Positions 25,791 to 35,450 of a stretch of 64,000 nucleotides of DNA are shown here, piece after piece. The notes beneath the pieces were generated by a model. The model did no database searches. It was not told the DNA's origin and was given only the letters and a program-made list of their open reading frames with translations. Position 1 is the stretch's first letter, and each line of letters begins with the position of its first letter. The position numbers and the translations under genes were made by a program. The stretch lies in assembly GCF_002858865.1 (NCBI RefSeq), contig NZ_PJRR01000008.1, positions 124,001 to 188,000 of the forward strand, read 5' to 3'. Origin of the DNA: Caulobacter vibrioides. Lineage in GTDB: Bacteria; Pseudomonadota; Alphaproteobacteria; Caulobacterales; Caulobacteraceae.

Positions 25791-26876
25791 TTAGCGCGCC
25801 GTCTTCTCCACCAGATCCGCCAGTTCCTCGGCCGCGTTCGGCTTGGCGGCTGACCGCGCCCCCGCCGCCATCTTTTCCAGGCGTTCGGGCTTGGACAGCA
25901 GGGCCTTCAGCGCCGCGGCCATCACGTCGACGGTCAGTTCATCCTCGAGGCACACGGCCGCGCCGCCGGCCTCTTCCAGCAGGCGGGCGTTGAAGCGCTG
26001 GTGGTCGTCGGCGGCGATCTTCAGCGGAATCAGGATCGAGGGCCGGCCGGCCACGGCCAGCTCGGTGCAGGTCGAGGCGCCCGAGCGGCCGATGACCAGG
26101 TGCGACTGGCGGAGATACCCGGCCATGTCGCGGAAGAACGGCGCCACTTCGCACTCGACCATGGCGTTGCGATAGACCTTGCGGGCCTGCTCCATGCTTT
26201 CGGCCCGGGCCTGCTGGAACACTTTCAATCGGCCGCGCATCTCCTCGGGCAGCTTGGCCACCGCCTCGGGGATCAGTTCGGAGAGCAGGCGCGCGCCCTG
26301 GCTGCCGCCGGTGACCAGCACGCGAAGCTGCACCTCGGGCGCCAGATAGGGCACGTCGAACAGCGCGCGCACCGGCGGACGCACCGGATTGCCAACCACA
26401 TGGGCGCAGGCCTTCACGGCGGGGGTGGCCTTCTCCAGGATCGGGAAGGCGCAGGCCACTTCATTGACGCGCGGGGCCAGGAAGCGGTTCACGCGGCCCA
26501 GCACGGCGTTCTGTTCGTGGATGACGGTCGGGCGGCCCTGCGACAGCGCGCCCAGCAGCGCCGGTAGCGCCGGATAGCCGCCGAAGCCGACCACGACAGC
26601 GGGGTCGAGACGCTTGAACGCCGCCCGGGCCTCCATCACCCCCTGCAGGACCACGAAGCCGGCCTTGATCATGCCCAGCGGGTCGTTCGACTTGGCGGTG
26701 GCGGCCGACAGGGCCAGCCGCTCTTCGGCGGGGAACTTGTCGGCGTAGAGGGCGCCGCGATCGTCGGTGGCCAGCACCACCCGCCAGCCGCGCGCAGCCA
26801 GCGCCTCGGCCAGGGCCTGAGCGGGGAACATATGGCCGCCGGTTCCTCCGGCGGCGACAACAGCCAGCTTGCTCAT
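25791..26876 (-). CDS. murG: UDP-GlcNAc:lipid I N-acetylglucosaminyltransferase MurG
   Basis: This 361-residue GT28 enzyme makes lipid II on the inner face of the membrane. The N-terminal G-loop is AAGGTGGHMFPAQALAEAL; the acceptor domain has VGFGGYPALPAL and HEQNAVLGRVNR; the C-terminal donor domain has TGGSQGARLLSE, GRSGASTCTELAVAGRPSILIPL. Its ATG overlaps the ftsW stop by one base (TGATG), so the two are coupled. Confidence 0.98.
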   Translation of the reverse strand: MSKLAVVAAGGTGGHMFPAQALAEALAARGWRVVLATDDRGALYADKFPAEERLALSAATAKSNDPLGMIKAGFVVLQGVMEARAAFKRLDPAVVVGFGGYPALPALLGALSQGRPTVIHEQNAVLGRVNRFLAPRVNEVACAFPILEKATPAVKACAHVVGNPVRPPVRALFDVPYLAPEVQLRVLVTGGSQGARLLSELIPEAVAKLPEEMRGRLKVFQQARAESMEQARKVYRNAMVECEVAPFFRDMAGYLRQSHLVIGRSGASTCTELAVAGRPSILIPLKIAADDHQRFNARLLEEAGGAAVCLEDELTVDVMAAALKALLSKPERLEKMAAGARSAAKPNAAEELADLVEKTAR

Positions 26877-28048
26877 CAGGCGTCCGCGCGACCGAAGCCG
26901 AACTCGCCGCTCGCCCCATAGGCGCCGGGGCGTTTGCGCAACAAGGCTAGGGCCATGCCCAGCGTTAGTCCCATCGCGAGCATCGAGGAGCCCCCGTAAC
27001 TGATGAACGGGAGCGTCATGCCCTTGGTTGGGATCATGTTCAAGTTCACCGCGATGTTGATCAGCGCTTGCTGGCCCACCAGAACGAACAATCCGGCCGC
27101 CGCGACCTGCTCGAACGGGTCATTGAGCTTCATGGCCTTGTAGAGGCCGCGCACGACGACGAAGGCGAAAAGGCCGATCAGCGACCAGGAGAAGATCAGG
27201 CCGTACTCCTCGGCCGCCACCGAATAGATGAAGTCGGTGTGCAGGTCGGGCACGTGGCGCTTCATGACGCCCTCGCCCGGACCGCGTCCGAAGAGGCCGC
27301 CGGCGCGGATGGCCTCGGCGGCGCGCGTGATCTGGTGGGTGTCGGCCTGATCGGGGCTGAGGAACTTCTGCACCCGCGCATGGACGTGGTCGAACAGGAA
27401 ATAGGTCGACCCCAGCCCCGCCAGCGCCACCCCGCCCAGCCCCATGATCCACGAGATCGGCACCCCGGCCATCCAGAAGGCCGCGCCGAAGGCGATGGTG
27501 ATCAGCACGGTCTGGCCGACGTCGGGCTGGATCAACAGCAGGGCCACGGCGATGAAATAGAGCAGGAAGGCGATCGAGACGCCGGGCACGCCCTCGCCCT
27601 TCTGGCCCTCGGCGAACATCCAGGAGACCAGCACGATCAGGGCCGGCTTCATGAACTCCGACGGCTGCAGGGTAAAGCCGGCGAACTGTAGCCAGCGCGT
27701 CGCGCCCTTGGCGTTGTGGCCGATGAACGGCAGGGCGATCATCACGGCGATCGCCCCAAGATAGATGAAGAACGCGGCGCGGCGGATGTCCCGCGGCGAC
27801 AGCATCGAGGTGATCAGCATCAGCACCGACGAGGCGGTGGCGAAAAAGCACATGCGAAGGGCGAAGTGGAACTGGTCGTCGATGCCGATCCGCTGCGCCG
27901 CAGCCGGGCTCGACGCAAACGACAGCAGCATGCCCAGCGTGACCAGCAGGGCCGTCGCGCCCAGCAGCCAGCGATCCGTCGTCCACCACCACAGGCCGAG
28001 CGCGGTGCGGTCGGTGCGGGCGAAAGCGTGGGTCGCGTTGGAGGCCAT
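26876..28048 (-). CDS. ftsW: Septal peptidoglycan glycosyltransferase FtsW (SEDS)
   Basis: This 390-residue SEDS polymerase acts with FtsI in septal wall synthesis. Around ten membrane segments are visible, with the conserved blocks NAKGATRWLQFAGFTLQPSEFMKP, QPDVGQTVLI, GRGPGEGVMKRHVPDLHTDFIYS (split here for the family motif) and PFISYGGSS near the C-terminus. A cytoplasmic N-terminus of about 35 residues precedes the first helix. It is followed at once by murG. Upstream, plus-strand genes separate it from murD, so it needs its own promoter in 28049-28139. Confidence 0.97.
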   Translation of the reverse strand: MASNATHAFARTDRTALGLWWWTTDRWLLGATALLVTLGMLLSFASSPAAAQRIGIDDQFHFALRMCFFATASSVLMLITSMLSPRDIRRAAFFIYLGAIAVMIALPFIGHNAKGATRWLQFAGFTLQPSEFMKPALIVLVSWMFAEGQKGEGVPGVSIAFLLYFIAVALLLIQPDVGQTVLITIAFGAAFWMAGVPISWIMGLGGVALAGLGSTYFLFDHVHARVQKFLSPDQADTHQITRAAEAIRAGGLFGRGPGEGVMKRHVPDLHTDFIYSVAAEEYGLIFSWSLIGLFAFVVVRGLYKAMKLNDPFEQVAAAGLFVLVGQQALINIAVNLNMIPTKGMTLPFISYGGSSMLAMGLTLGMALALLRKRPGAYGASGEFGFGRADA

Positions 28049-28139
28049 GGGCGGAGAGTCGGGTCGGAGGGTTAATCAAACCTTGCCGGGCTGGTCTAAC
28101 CCCGTGGACATGCGGCGAAAAGCGCGGGAATAGGAAGCC

Positions 28140-28538
28140 ATGGCCTCCTCCGACGACCTCCGCCAGCTGGAAACCATCACCGACGCCGAGCAGCGCAACG
28201 CCCTGGCCTTGCGCTTGGCCCAGACCGGAACGCCGGGCCTGGACGCGGTGCTTGTCAAACTGATCCAGCGCCCCGACCTCGCCGACAAGCGCGCGCGCCT
28301 CGTCCATGCGCTGAGCTTCGTAGACTGCTCCGACCATGTCGCCCTGCTGGTCGAGCTGGTCGCCTCGGGCGGTTACGAGGTGGCGCACGAGGCGCTTCAG
28401 GCGCTGGAAACCGTCGACGAAGCGGACGCCGACGAGGTGGAGAAGGCGCGCGGTGTTCTCGACCGAGCGCGGAGCGTGGCCAATCTCGAAGGCTGGCGCG
28501 AAGCGCTGCTCGAGGAACTGGCTGAACTCTTCGACTGA
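28140..28538 (+). CDS. Small HEAT-like helical protein, unknown function
   Basis: The 132-residue soluble acidic protein is predicted to be all-helical, with repeated amphipathic helices (VLVKLIQRPDLADKRARLVH; HVALLVELVASGGYEVAHEAL) in a HEAT-repeat rhythm and an acidic C-terminus EALLEELAELFD. I do not recognise a named family. It lies on the opposite strand to ftsW, divergent from it by 91 nt, with the histidine kinase gene following on its own strand. It may be a scaffold or adaptor, but no partner is evident. Confidence 0.75.
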   Translation: MASSDDLRQLETITDAEQRNALALRLAQTGTPGLDAVLVKLIQRPDLADKRARLVHALSFVDCSDHVALLVELVASGGYEVAHEALQALETVDEADADEVEKARGVLDRARSVANLEGWREALLEELAELFD

Positions 28539-28639
28539 AGTCTATCCCCCGAACGTCCTGAAAAGGACGCGCACGTCAAACCGGCGCTTGTATTCTTCGC
28601 GCATGGCGTGATCATTGGCCTCTCGGGCAGGGACGTGGC

Positions 28640-29656
28640 GTGGCCGAAGAAACATCGGACAAGACTGTTCTGGAGGGCGCTGGGGCTTACTTCCTCAGCG
28701 TGGTCGAGGCTAGCCAGGACTGCATTCGCGTCATCAGCGCCGACGGCTATCTCGAATACATGAACGCCCAGGGCAAGTTCCTGCTTGAGATCGAGGATTT
28801 CGAGGGGCGCAATCGCCATCAGTATTGGCCTGACATGTGGCCGCTCGAGAGTCGCGACACCGTCGAGCAGGCTCTGCGCGCGGCGATGGCCGGCAACGCC
28901 GTGGCCTTCCGGGCACCCTGCCCCACGGCCAAGGGCGCGCCCCGCTGGTGGGACACCACCGTCTCGCCGATTCTCGAAGGCGGCCGTGTCATTCGCGTGC
29001 TGGCCACCTCGCGCGACGTCACCGGCGAGCGCCTGGCGGAGAGCCATCGGCAGCTGCTGGTCAATGAGCTGAACCATCGGGTGAAGAACACGCTCGCCAC
29101 CGTCCAGTCGATCGCCAACCAGTCCCTGCGCAACGCGGGTGTGGACGCCTCGGTGCGCGACGCGCTGGAGGGTCGCTTGATGGCGATCGCCGCCACGCAC
29201 AACGTCCTGACCGACCAGAACTGGTCCGCCGCCAGCCTGCGCCAGATCGTCGATGGTTCCGTGACGCCCTATCGCGCCAATCCAGGACAGCTGACCATCA
29301 GTGGCGATGACCTGAAGGTCTCGCCCAAACCGGCCGTCGTGATGGCCCTGGCGTTCCATGAACTGGCGATCAACGCGCTGAAGTACGGCGCCCTGTCGGC
29401 GCCCGACGGCCATGTCGACATCCACTGGTCGGTCGATCCGGACGACCAGTTGCTGATCGAGTGGGCCGAGCGCGGCGGCCCCACAGTGCGCCCGCCCGAG
29501 CGCCGGGGCTTTGGCTCGCGGATCGTCGAACTGGCCCTGCCTAACGAGCTGGGCGGCAAGGTCGACCTGGACTATCGCCGCGACGGCCTGCGCTGCTCCA
29601 TCCGATCGCCGCTCTCGGCCCTGGACAAGAACGACGCATTCATGCCGCTGGGGTGA
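28640..29656 (+). CDS. PAS-domain HWE/HisKA_2-type histidine kinase
   Basis: The 338-residue protein is soluble. A PAS domain (about 15-130, with VVEASQDCIRVISADGYLEYMNA) is followed by a HisKA_2/HWE dimerisation region with the phospho-acceptor His146 in NELNHRVKNTLATVQSIA, then an ATPase domain with N-box HELAINALKYGAL and a glycine loop in RRGFGSRIVE. Such kinases often take part in general stress or light/redox signalling in alphaproteobacteria. No response regulator is adjacent; a lone receiver occurs at 52292-52654. Translation starts at a GTG (28640) preceded by GGGAC. It is convergent with the ClC gene and lies inside the dcw region. Confidence 0.92.
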   Translation: MAEETSDKTVLEGAGAYFLSVVEASQDCIRVISADGYLEYMNAQGKFLLEIEDFEGRNRHQYWPDMWPLESRDTVEQALRAAMAGNAVAFRAPCPTAKGAPRWWDTTVSPILEGGRVIRVLATSRDVTGERLAESHRQLLVNELNHRVKNTLATVQSIANQSLRNAGVDASVRDALEGRLMAIAATHNVLTDQNWSAASLRQIVDGSVTPYRANPGQLTISGDDLKVSPKPAVVMALAFHELAINALKYGALSAPDGHVDIHWSVDPDDQLLIEWAERGGPTVRPPERRGFGSRIVELALPNELGGKVDLDYRRDGLRCSIRSPLSALDKNDAFMPLG

Positions 29657-29659
29657 GCC

Positions 29660-31516
29660 TCACCCCGTATCCCCGGTCAGTTCGCGGCGGGCCTTTTCCA
29701 GTTCTTCGGCGTAGCGGCGGGTGACGTGGGCTTCGGTGATCAGGCCGATGACCTCCCCGCCCTCGTCGACCACGGCCAGTTCGTCGGCGCCGGTCTCGTC
29801 AAAGGCGGTCATGATCGCCTTGATTGACAACTCGGGAGCCAGGGCCACGCGCGTGTGAGCCGCCAGGGCCGCCACCGTGGCGTCGCGCTCGGGCGGCTCG
29901 GCATAGACGGCCGCCGTAGCGACGATGCCGGCGTAGCGCCCCGTCTCGTCCGTCAGCACCGCCCGCTTGGTCGAGCCCAGCGGGAACCGGCGGCGGAACT
30001 CGGCCAGGCTCGTGCCGGCCGCGATCGTCTTCACGTCTCGGCGCATCATCTTGCCGGCTGTGAGATTGCGCATCCAGCTGACGTCGTGGGCGCTGCGGAT
30101 CGTCTCGCCGCGCAGGTGCAGCCGCCAGGTCGAGAACGAATAGCCGAAGGTCTCGCGCACCACGGCGCTGGCGATCAGCGAGGCGGCTAGGGTCGCGCCG
30201 GTGACGGTGAAATCGCCCGTGGCCTCCAGCACCAGGAACGACATGGTGAAGGGCCCGCCGACAATCGCCACGCCCAGAGCGCCCATGCCGACCAGCGAGG
30301 CCGCGATCGGGTCTAGGTGCACAGTCCCCGTGGTCATGTTCACCACCAGGGCGAAGGCCTGCCCCATCAGCGCGCCCAGAAACAGGGCGGCGAAGAACAG
30401 GCCGCCCCGGAAGCCCGAGCTCAGTGACACGATCGAGGCGACCGCCTTCATCAGGATCAGCACCAGCAGCACCTTCAGCGGCAGGTCGCTGTTGAGATCC
30501 AGGTGCAGCGCGCCGTGGCCGCCGGACAAGGTCTGGGGCGTCGCCAGGGCGAGAGCGGCAAGCGCTACGCCCCCGATCGCGGGCTTCGACCAGCGCGGCA
30601 GGGGCGCCTTGATCGCCCACCCATCGGCCACAGCCACGGCCCGCATCAGCGCCACGCCAAAGAAGGCGGCCAGCAGACCCAGCAGGCCATACAGCGCGTA
30701 GTCGGCTGGAGACGAGATGGCGACCACTGAGGTCTTGAGGAGATAGGGCGTGGAGCCCAGGGCCTTGGCGACCAGAACCCCGGCGAGGGCGGCCGCCGCC
30801 ACCGGGGCGATGTTGGCGACCGTATAGGCGCCGATGACGATCTCGAACGCGTAGAAGGCGCCGGTCAGCGGCGCACCGAACGCCGCCGCGATCGCCGCGC
30901 CGGCCCCCGCGCCGACCAGAATCCGCAGATCGCCTCGGCGCAGGTTCAGCCTCTGCCCCACCCACGAAGCCGTCGCGCCACCGGCCTGGGCGTAGGCCGC
31001 CTCGAGCCCCACCGACGCGCCCGAGCCGTTCGAGATCAAGGTCTGCACGCAGATGATCAGACTGTCGCGGATCGACAGCCGCCCGCCGTGCAGGGCGTTG
31101 GCTTCGACGGGGTCGACGGCGTGGTTGGGGCGAAAGCGCAGGACCGCGGCCGTGAACAGGCCCAGCACCAGCCCGCCCAGCGGAATGGCCAGCAGCCGCC
31201 AGGGCTCGATCATGACCTGGGCCGACAGGCGTTCATTGGGATCGAAATTGAAGATCGCGACCTGGGTCCCGTGCGCCAGCGCGCCCAGAGCGACCGCCAA
31301 GGCGCCGGCCACCAAGCCCACGACCGTCGCCACCGCGATAACCCAGAGTTCGGAGGAGCGCGTCCGGCGGCGCAGCCAGGCCAACCATGGCAGGGCCTGG
31401 CGACCGGCCTCGCGCAAACGCGCGCGATCGATGGCCGCCACACGCAGAACAGAGCGCCAGGGAGGCGAAGCGGCCTTGGCGGACTCCGGTTCGGGGGCCT
31501 CGGCCGGTTCGGTCAT
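29660..31516 (-). CDS. ClC-family chloride channel/antiporter with CBS domains
   Basis: The 618-residue membrane protein has the two-fold ClC repeat: GSGASVGLEAAYAQAGG (the GREGP-equivalent, retaining the gating-type Glu), GFGAPLTGAFYAFE-like segment at AAAFGAPLTG, and SGFRGGLFFAALFLGA (the GxFxP-equivalent region). A tandem CBS pair fills the last 130 residues. It is probably an H+/Cl- exchanger or anion channel with nucleotide-responsive CBS control. Its start lies only 3 nt after the murD stop, so it is likely cotranscribed with the murD block and is the last gene of that transcript. Confidence 0.93.
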   Translation of the reverse strand: MTEPAEAPEPESAKAASPPWRSVLRVAAIDRARLREAGRQALPWLAWLRRRTRSSELWVIAVATVVGLVAGALAVALGALAHGTQVAIFNFDPNERLSAQVMIEPWRLLAIPLGGLVLGLFTAAVLRFRPNHAVDPVEANALHGGRLSIRDSLIICVQTLISNGSGASVGLEAAYAQAGGATASWVGQRLNLRRGDLRILVGAGAGAAIAAAFGAPLTGAFYAFEIVIGAYTVANIAPVAAAALAGVLVAKALGSTPYLLKTSVVAISSPADYALYGLLGLLAAFFGVALMRAVAVADGWAIKAPLPRWSKPAIGGVALAALALATPQTLSGGHGALHLDLNSDLPLKVLLVLILMKAVASIVSLSSGFRGGLFFAALFLGALMGQAFALVVNMTTGTVHLDPIAASLVGMGALGVAIVGGPFTMSFLVLEATGDFTVTGATLAASLIASAVVRETFGYSFSTWRLHLRGETIRSAHDVSWMRNLTAGKMMRRDVKTIAAGTSLAEFRRRFPLGSTKRAVLTDETGRYAGIVATAAVYAEPPERDATVAALAAHTRVALAPELSIKAIMTAFDETGADELAVVDEGGEVIGLITEAHVTRRYAEELEKARRELTGDTG

Positions 31517-31519
31517 CGC

Positions 31520-32935
31520 CTAGGCGACAGCGGCCTTGCCGCCGCCCGCCGTCAGCCCGTTCACGGCGGCGCGGAACGCCTCGCCCCGGGCCTCGAAGTC
31601 GCTGAACTGGTCAAACGAGGCGCAGGCCGGCGATAGCAGCACGATCGCCTCCTCGCCGCTGGCCGCCGCGTCGGCATAGGCCTGTTGCACCGCCTTCTCC
31701 AGCGTCCCGCTCAGCACGCACTCGGCCTTGCCGGCCAGGGTCCAGGAGAACGGCTCGGCGGCCTCGCCGATCAGATAGGCCTTGGCGATGCGCGGGAAGA
31801 GGTCCTTCAGGTCGTCGATGCCACCGGCTTTCGCCACGCCGCCGGCGAGCCAGTAGAACTTGGGATAGCTGGACATCGCCTGACGCGCGGCGTCGGCGTT
31901 GGTGGCCTTGCTGTCGTTGACGAAGCGGACCTTGCCGATCTTGCCGACCGTCTCCATCCGGTGCGCCAGGCCCGGGAAGGTCATCAGGCCATCGACGGCA
32001 TCCTGCATCGAGATGCCGATCGCGCGCGCCGCGGCGTAGGCGGCCGCGGCGTTCTGCCAGTTGTGACGGCCCGGCAGGCTGCGGGCGCGCAGGATGTCGG
32101 CGACCTCGACCACGCGCTCGCCCGTGGCGTCATAGAGCACGCCTTGCAGCGCATAGACGCCTCGCCCCATCGCCTTGCCGGCGCTGATCGGCCAGATGGT
32201 GCGGCGGTTGGCGGCGGTGATCTCGGTGCAGATCTGCTGGCACCAGGCGTCGTCGACGCCGATGATCGCGGTGTCGCCCTTGCCCTGGTTCAGGAAGATC
32301 CGGCGCTTGGCGGCGATGTAGCCGTCCATGCCGCCGTGGCGGTCCAGGTGGTCGGGCGAGATGTTCAGCAGCACCACCGCGTCGGGCTTCAGGCTTGAGG
32401 TCAGGTCCAGTTGGTAGGACGAGAGCTCCAGCACATAGACCGCGCCGCCGTGCATGTCCTCAAGGCCCAGCACGCCCAGGCCGATATTGCCGCCGACCCG
32501 GGTGTCACGTCCGGCCGAAGCGCAAAGGTGGCCGATCAGGGCGGTCGTGGTCGACTTGCCGTTGGTGCCGGTGATGGCGATGATCTTGGGGCGCTTGTGG
32601 GCCGGCGCGGCGTTCACCGTGCGGGCGAACAGCTCGACGTCGCCCAGCACCTCGACGCCGGCGGCCCTGGCCTTCTCGACGGTCCAGTGCGGCTTGGGAT
32701 GGGTCAGCGGCACGCCCGGCGACAGCATCAGGGCGGCGAACTGACTCCAGTCGGCGGCCTGCAGGTCGACGACGGCGAAGCCCTCGGCGGCGGCCGCCTC
32801 GCGGCTGGCCGGCTTCTCGTCCCACAGGGCGACCTTGGCGCCCCCCGCGATCAAGGCTCGCGCCGCCGTCAGGCCGGTTCGGCCCAGGCCGAACACAGCG
32901 ACGGTCTTGTCCTCGAAACCGCGGACGGGGATCAT
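31520..32935 (-). CDS. murD: UDP-N-acetylmuramoylalanine--D-glutamate ligase MurD
   Basis: This 471-residue Mur ligase adds D-Glu to UDP-MurNAc-L-Ala. The N-terminal domain begins VAVFGLGRTGLTAARAL; the P-loop is GTNGKSTTTALIG; the ELSSYQLD and NISPDHLDRHG motifs and the C-terminal FVNDSKATNADAA are diagnostic. It lies 14 nt downstream of mraY. The 14-nt gap contains ggagtg-like sequence before the ATG at 32933-32935. Confidence 0.98.
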   Translation of the reverse strand: MIPVRGFEDKTVAVFGLGRTGLTAARALIAGGAKVALWDEKPASREAAAAEGFAVVDLQAADWSQFAALMLSPGVPLTHPKPHWTVEKARAAGVEVLGDVELFARTVNAAPAHKRPKIIAITGTNGKSTTTALIGHLCASAGRDTRVGGNIGLGVLGLEDMHGGAVYVLELSSYQLDLTSSLKPDAVVLLNISPDHLDRHGGMDGYIAAKRRIFLNQGKGDTAIIGVDDAWCQQICTEITAANRRTIWPISAGKAMGRGVYALQGVLYDATGERVVEVADILRARSLPGRHNWQNAAAAYAAARAIGISMQDAVDGLMTFPGLAHRMETVGKIGKVRFVNDSKATNADAARQAMSSYPKFYWLAGGVAKAGGIDDLKDLFPRIAKAYLIGEAAEPFSWTLAGKAECVLSGTLEKAVQQAYADAAASGEEAIVLLSPACASFDQFSDFEARGEAFRAAVNGLTAGGGKAAVA

Positions 32936-32949
32936 CAGTACGCCACTCC

Positions 32950-34062
32950 TTACCGCAACTTCAGCGTGGCCAGGCCGATGAAGGCCAGGATCATCGACAC
33001 GATCCAGAAGCGGATCACCACGGTGGATTCAGGCCAGCCGAGCTTTTCAAAATGGTGGTGGATCGGGGCCATCAGGAAGACGCGCTTGCCGGTCTTCTTG
33101 AAGTAGGCGACCTGGATCATCACGCTCAGCGCCTCGGCCACAAACAGGCCGCCGACGATGCCCAGCACCAGCTCATGCTTGGCGCAGACGGCGATCGCGC
33201 CCAGCGCGCCGCCCAGGGCCAGAGAGCCCGTATCGCCCATGAAGATCTTGGCCGGCGGGGCGTTGTACCAGAGGAAGCCCATGCCGCCGCCGATGATGGC
33301 GCCGCACAGCACCGCCAACTCGCCGACGCCCGGCGCGAAGTGCAGGTTCAGATAGTCGGCGAACTTGTAGTTGCCCACCAGGTAGGCGATCAGGCCGAAG
33401 GTCGAGGCGGCGAACATCACCGGCACGATGGCCAGGCCATCCAGGCCGTCGGTCAGGTTCACCGCGTTTGAGAAGCCCGCGATCGTGAACGCGGCGAAGG
33501 CGACGTAGAACCAGCCCAGATTGATCACCAACGCCTTGAAGATCGGGAAGACCAGGCTGGTCTCCATGCCGGGCGTCATCGGCGACTTGGGCGCGAACAG
33601 GATCAGGATCACCGTGGCGATGATCGCGACGATGAACTGGGCCACCAGTTTCTGGACGCTGGAAAGGCCGGCCGTCGTCTGCTTGGTGACCTTGGCGTAG
33701 TCGTCCATGAAGCCCAGCAGGCCATAGCTTCCGGTGATCAGCAGCACGACCCAGACATGGACGTTGCGCAGGTCGGCCCACAGCAGGGCGGCGACGAACA
33801 GGCCCGCCAGGATCATGAAGCCGCCCATGGTGGGCGTACCGGCTTTTTCGGTGACGTGGCGTGCGATGCCGTCGGTGCGGATCGGCTGACCCTTGCCCTG
33901 CTTGGCCTTCATCCAGCGGATGAAGCGCGAGCCCATCGCCACGGCGACGATATAGGCGGTCAGCATCGCCATACCCGACCGGAAGGTCAGGTATTTCAAC
34001 AGGTTCAGGGCTGGAAAGTGCTCTTGCGAGCGCGCCAGCCATTCGTACAGCAGGTACAGCAT
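32950..34062 (-). CDS. mraY: Phospho-MurNAc-pentapeptide translocase MraY
   Basis: The 370-residue inner-membrane enzyme forms lipid I from UDP-MurNAc-pentapeptide and undecaprenyl phosphate. It has ten hydrophobic segments. The catalytic Asp pair is in [12 protein letters not shown], followed by [10 protein letters not shown], the [11 protein letters not shown] loop and the [11 protein letters not shown] motif near the C-terminus. The ATG overlaps the murF stop by one base (TGATG). Length is standard. Confidence 0.98.
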   Translation of the reverse strand: MLYLLYEWLARSQEHFPALNLLKYLTFRSGMAMLTAYIVAVAMGSRFIRWMKAKQGKGQPIRTDGIARHVTEKAGTPTMGGFMILAGLFVAALLWADLRNVHVWVVLLITGSYGLLGFMDDYAKVTKQTTAGLSSVQKLVAQFIVAIIATVILILFAPKSPMTPGMETSLVFPIFKALVINLGWFYVAFAAFTIAGFSNAVNLTDGLDGLAIVPVMFAASTFGLIAYLVGNYKFADYLNLHFAPGVGELAVLCGAIIGGGMGFLWYNAPPAKIFMGDTGSLALGGALGAIAVCAKHELVLGIVGGLFVAEALSVMIQVAYFKKTGKRVFLMAPIHHHFEKLGWPESTVVIRFWIVSMILAFIGLATLKLR

Positions 34063-35450
34063 CAGCCCTGTTCCCCAAGATCGAGCGCGGCCAAGGCGGC
34101 GGCGAGCACGCCGGCCTTGGAGCCGTTCGACCCCTTCACCATCACCACGTCGCCGGGCTGCACGGCCCCCGCCAGCACCGACGTTAACTTTTCAGTAACC
34201 TCCGCGTAGCCGCCCCGCCGAGTCGGAGGAAGCGCCTCCCACAGCGATTTCATGTGGACGCCTGCCAGAAAAACGGCGTCCACGTTGGCGGCCGCGATCG
34301 GCTCCGCAAGCTCGGCGTGAAACTGCGCGCTGCCCTCGCCCAATTCGAGCATATCGGTCAGCGCCACCACCCGGCGGCCGGCGACCTTGCGCGCGCCCAG
34401 GGTCTTGAGCGCGGCCTGCATCGAGACCGGATTGGCGTTGTAGCTTTCGTCGACCAGGGTGAAGGCGCCGCCGGGAATACGGATCGTCTTCTCCGCGCCG
34501 CGCCCCTCGATGGGCGCGAACGCCGCCAGCGCCGCAAGGGCGGTCTCGCGGGGCACATCCAGCGCTTCCAGCATCAGCAGCACGCAGAGGCTGTTGGGGC
34601 CCCAATGGACGCCGGTCTGGTGGATCGGGAAGGTCAGCGCCTCGCCCCGCAGATCGACCGACACGGTCGCGCCTGCGCCCTCCACTTGGAAGCCGGTCAG
34701 GCGGGCGGTCGCCCCGGCCGCTTCGCCGAAGCTCCAGACGGTCGCGCCGACCTTCTCAGCCTCGCCCTTCAGGAAGTCGAACCAATGATTGTCGGCGTTC
34801 AGCACCGCGATCCCGCCGGGTTGCAGTCCTGCGAGGATCTCGGCCTTGGCGCGCGCGACGCCAGCCTCGCCGTCTGAGAAGTTCTCGATATGCACGGGGC
34901 CAACGGTGGTGATCGCCACCGCATGCGGCCGCACGAAGCCCGACAGCGGGACGATCTCGCCAGCGTGGTTCATGCCCACCTCGAACACCGCCCGTTCGGT
35001 GTCGCGCGGCATCCGCGCCAGGGTCAGCGGCACGCCGATGTGGTTGTTGTAGCTCTTGACCGAGGCGTGGGCCTTGCCCGCCAGACGCAGCCCCGCCTCG
35101 ATCGCGCGGGTGACGCTGGTCTTGCCGACCGAGCCGGTCACCGCCCCACGCTTGCACTGAGGCGCGCGCTCCCGCGCGGCGACGCCCAGGGCCTCCAGCG
35201 CCTTGAAGGTGTCGGCGACCATCACCGCCGGCGCGTCGACCGCGCGCGCCGCCAGCACGCCCGCTGCGCCGTTCGCCACTGCTTGCGGCACGAAGTCATG
35301 ACCGTCACGCACGCCGACCAGCGGCACGAAAAGGTCGCCCGGCTCCACCGTGCGGGTGTCGATCGAGACGCCGGAGACGGCGAAGCCACCGGCGACCTGG
35401 CCGCCGACAGCCTCAGCAATCTCGTCAGCGGTCCAAAGGGCGTCAGGCAT
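34062..35450 (-). CDS. murF: UDP-MurNAc-tripeptide--D-Ala-D-Ala ligase MurF
   Basis: The 462-residue ligase adds D-Ala-D-Ala, the product of Ddl, to the UDP-MurNAc-tripeptide. Motifs are [16 protein letters not shown] in the N-terminal domain, the P-loop [32 protein letters not shown] and the C-terminal [11 protein letters not shown]. It overlaps murE by 8 nt and mraY by 1 nt. Confidence 0.98.
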   Translation of the reverse strand: MPDALWTADEIAEAVGGQVAGGFAVSGVSIDTRTVEPGDLFVPLVGVRDGHDFVPQAVANGAAGVLAARAVDAPAVMVADTFKALEALGVAARERAPQCKRGAVTGSVGKTSVTRAIEAGLRLAGKAHASVKSYNNHIGVPLTLARMPRDTERAVFEVGMNHAGEIVPLSGFVRPHAVAITTVGPVHIENFSDGEAGVARAKAEILAGLQPGGIAVLNADNHWFDFLKGEAEKVGATVWSFGEAAGATARLTGFQVEGAGATVSVDLRGEALTFPIHQTGVHWGPNSLCVLLMLEALDVPRETALAALAAFAPIEGRGAEKTIRIPGGAFTLVDESYNANPVSMQAALKTLGARKVAGRRVVALTDMLELGEGSAQFHAELAEPIAAANVDAVFLAGVHMKSLWEALPPTRRGGYAEVTEKLTSVLAGAVQPGDVVMVKGSNGSKAGVLAAALAALDLGEQG

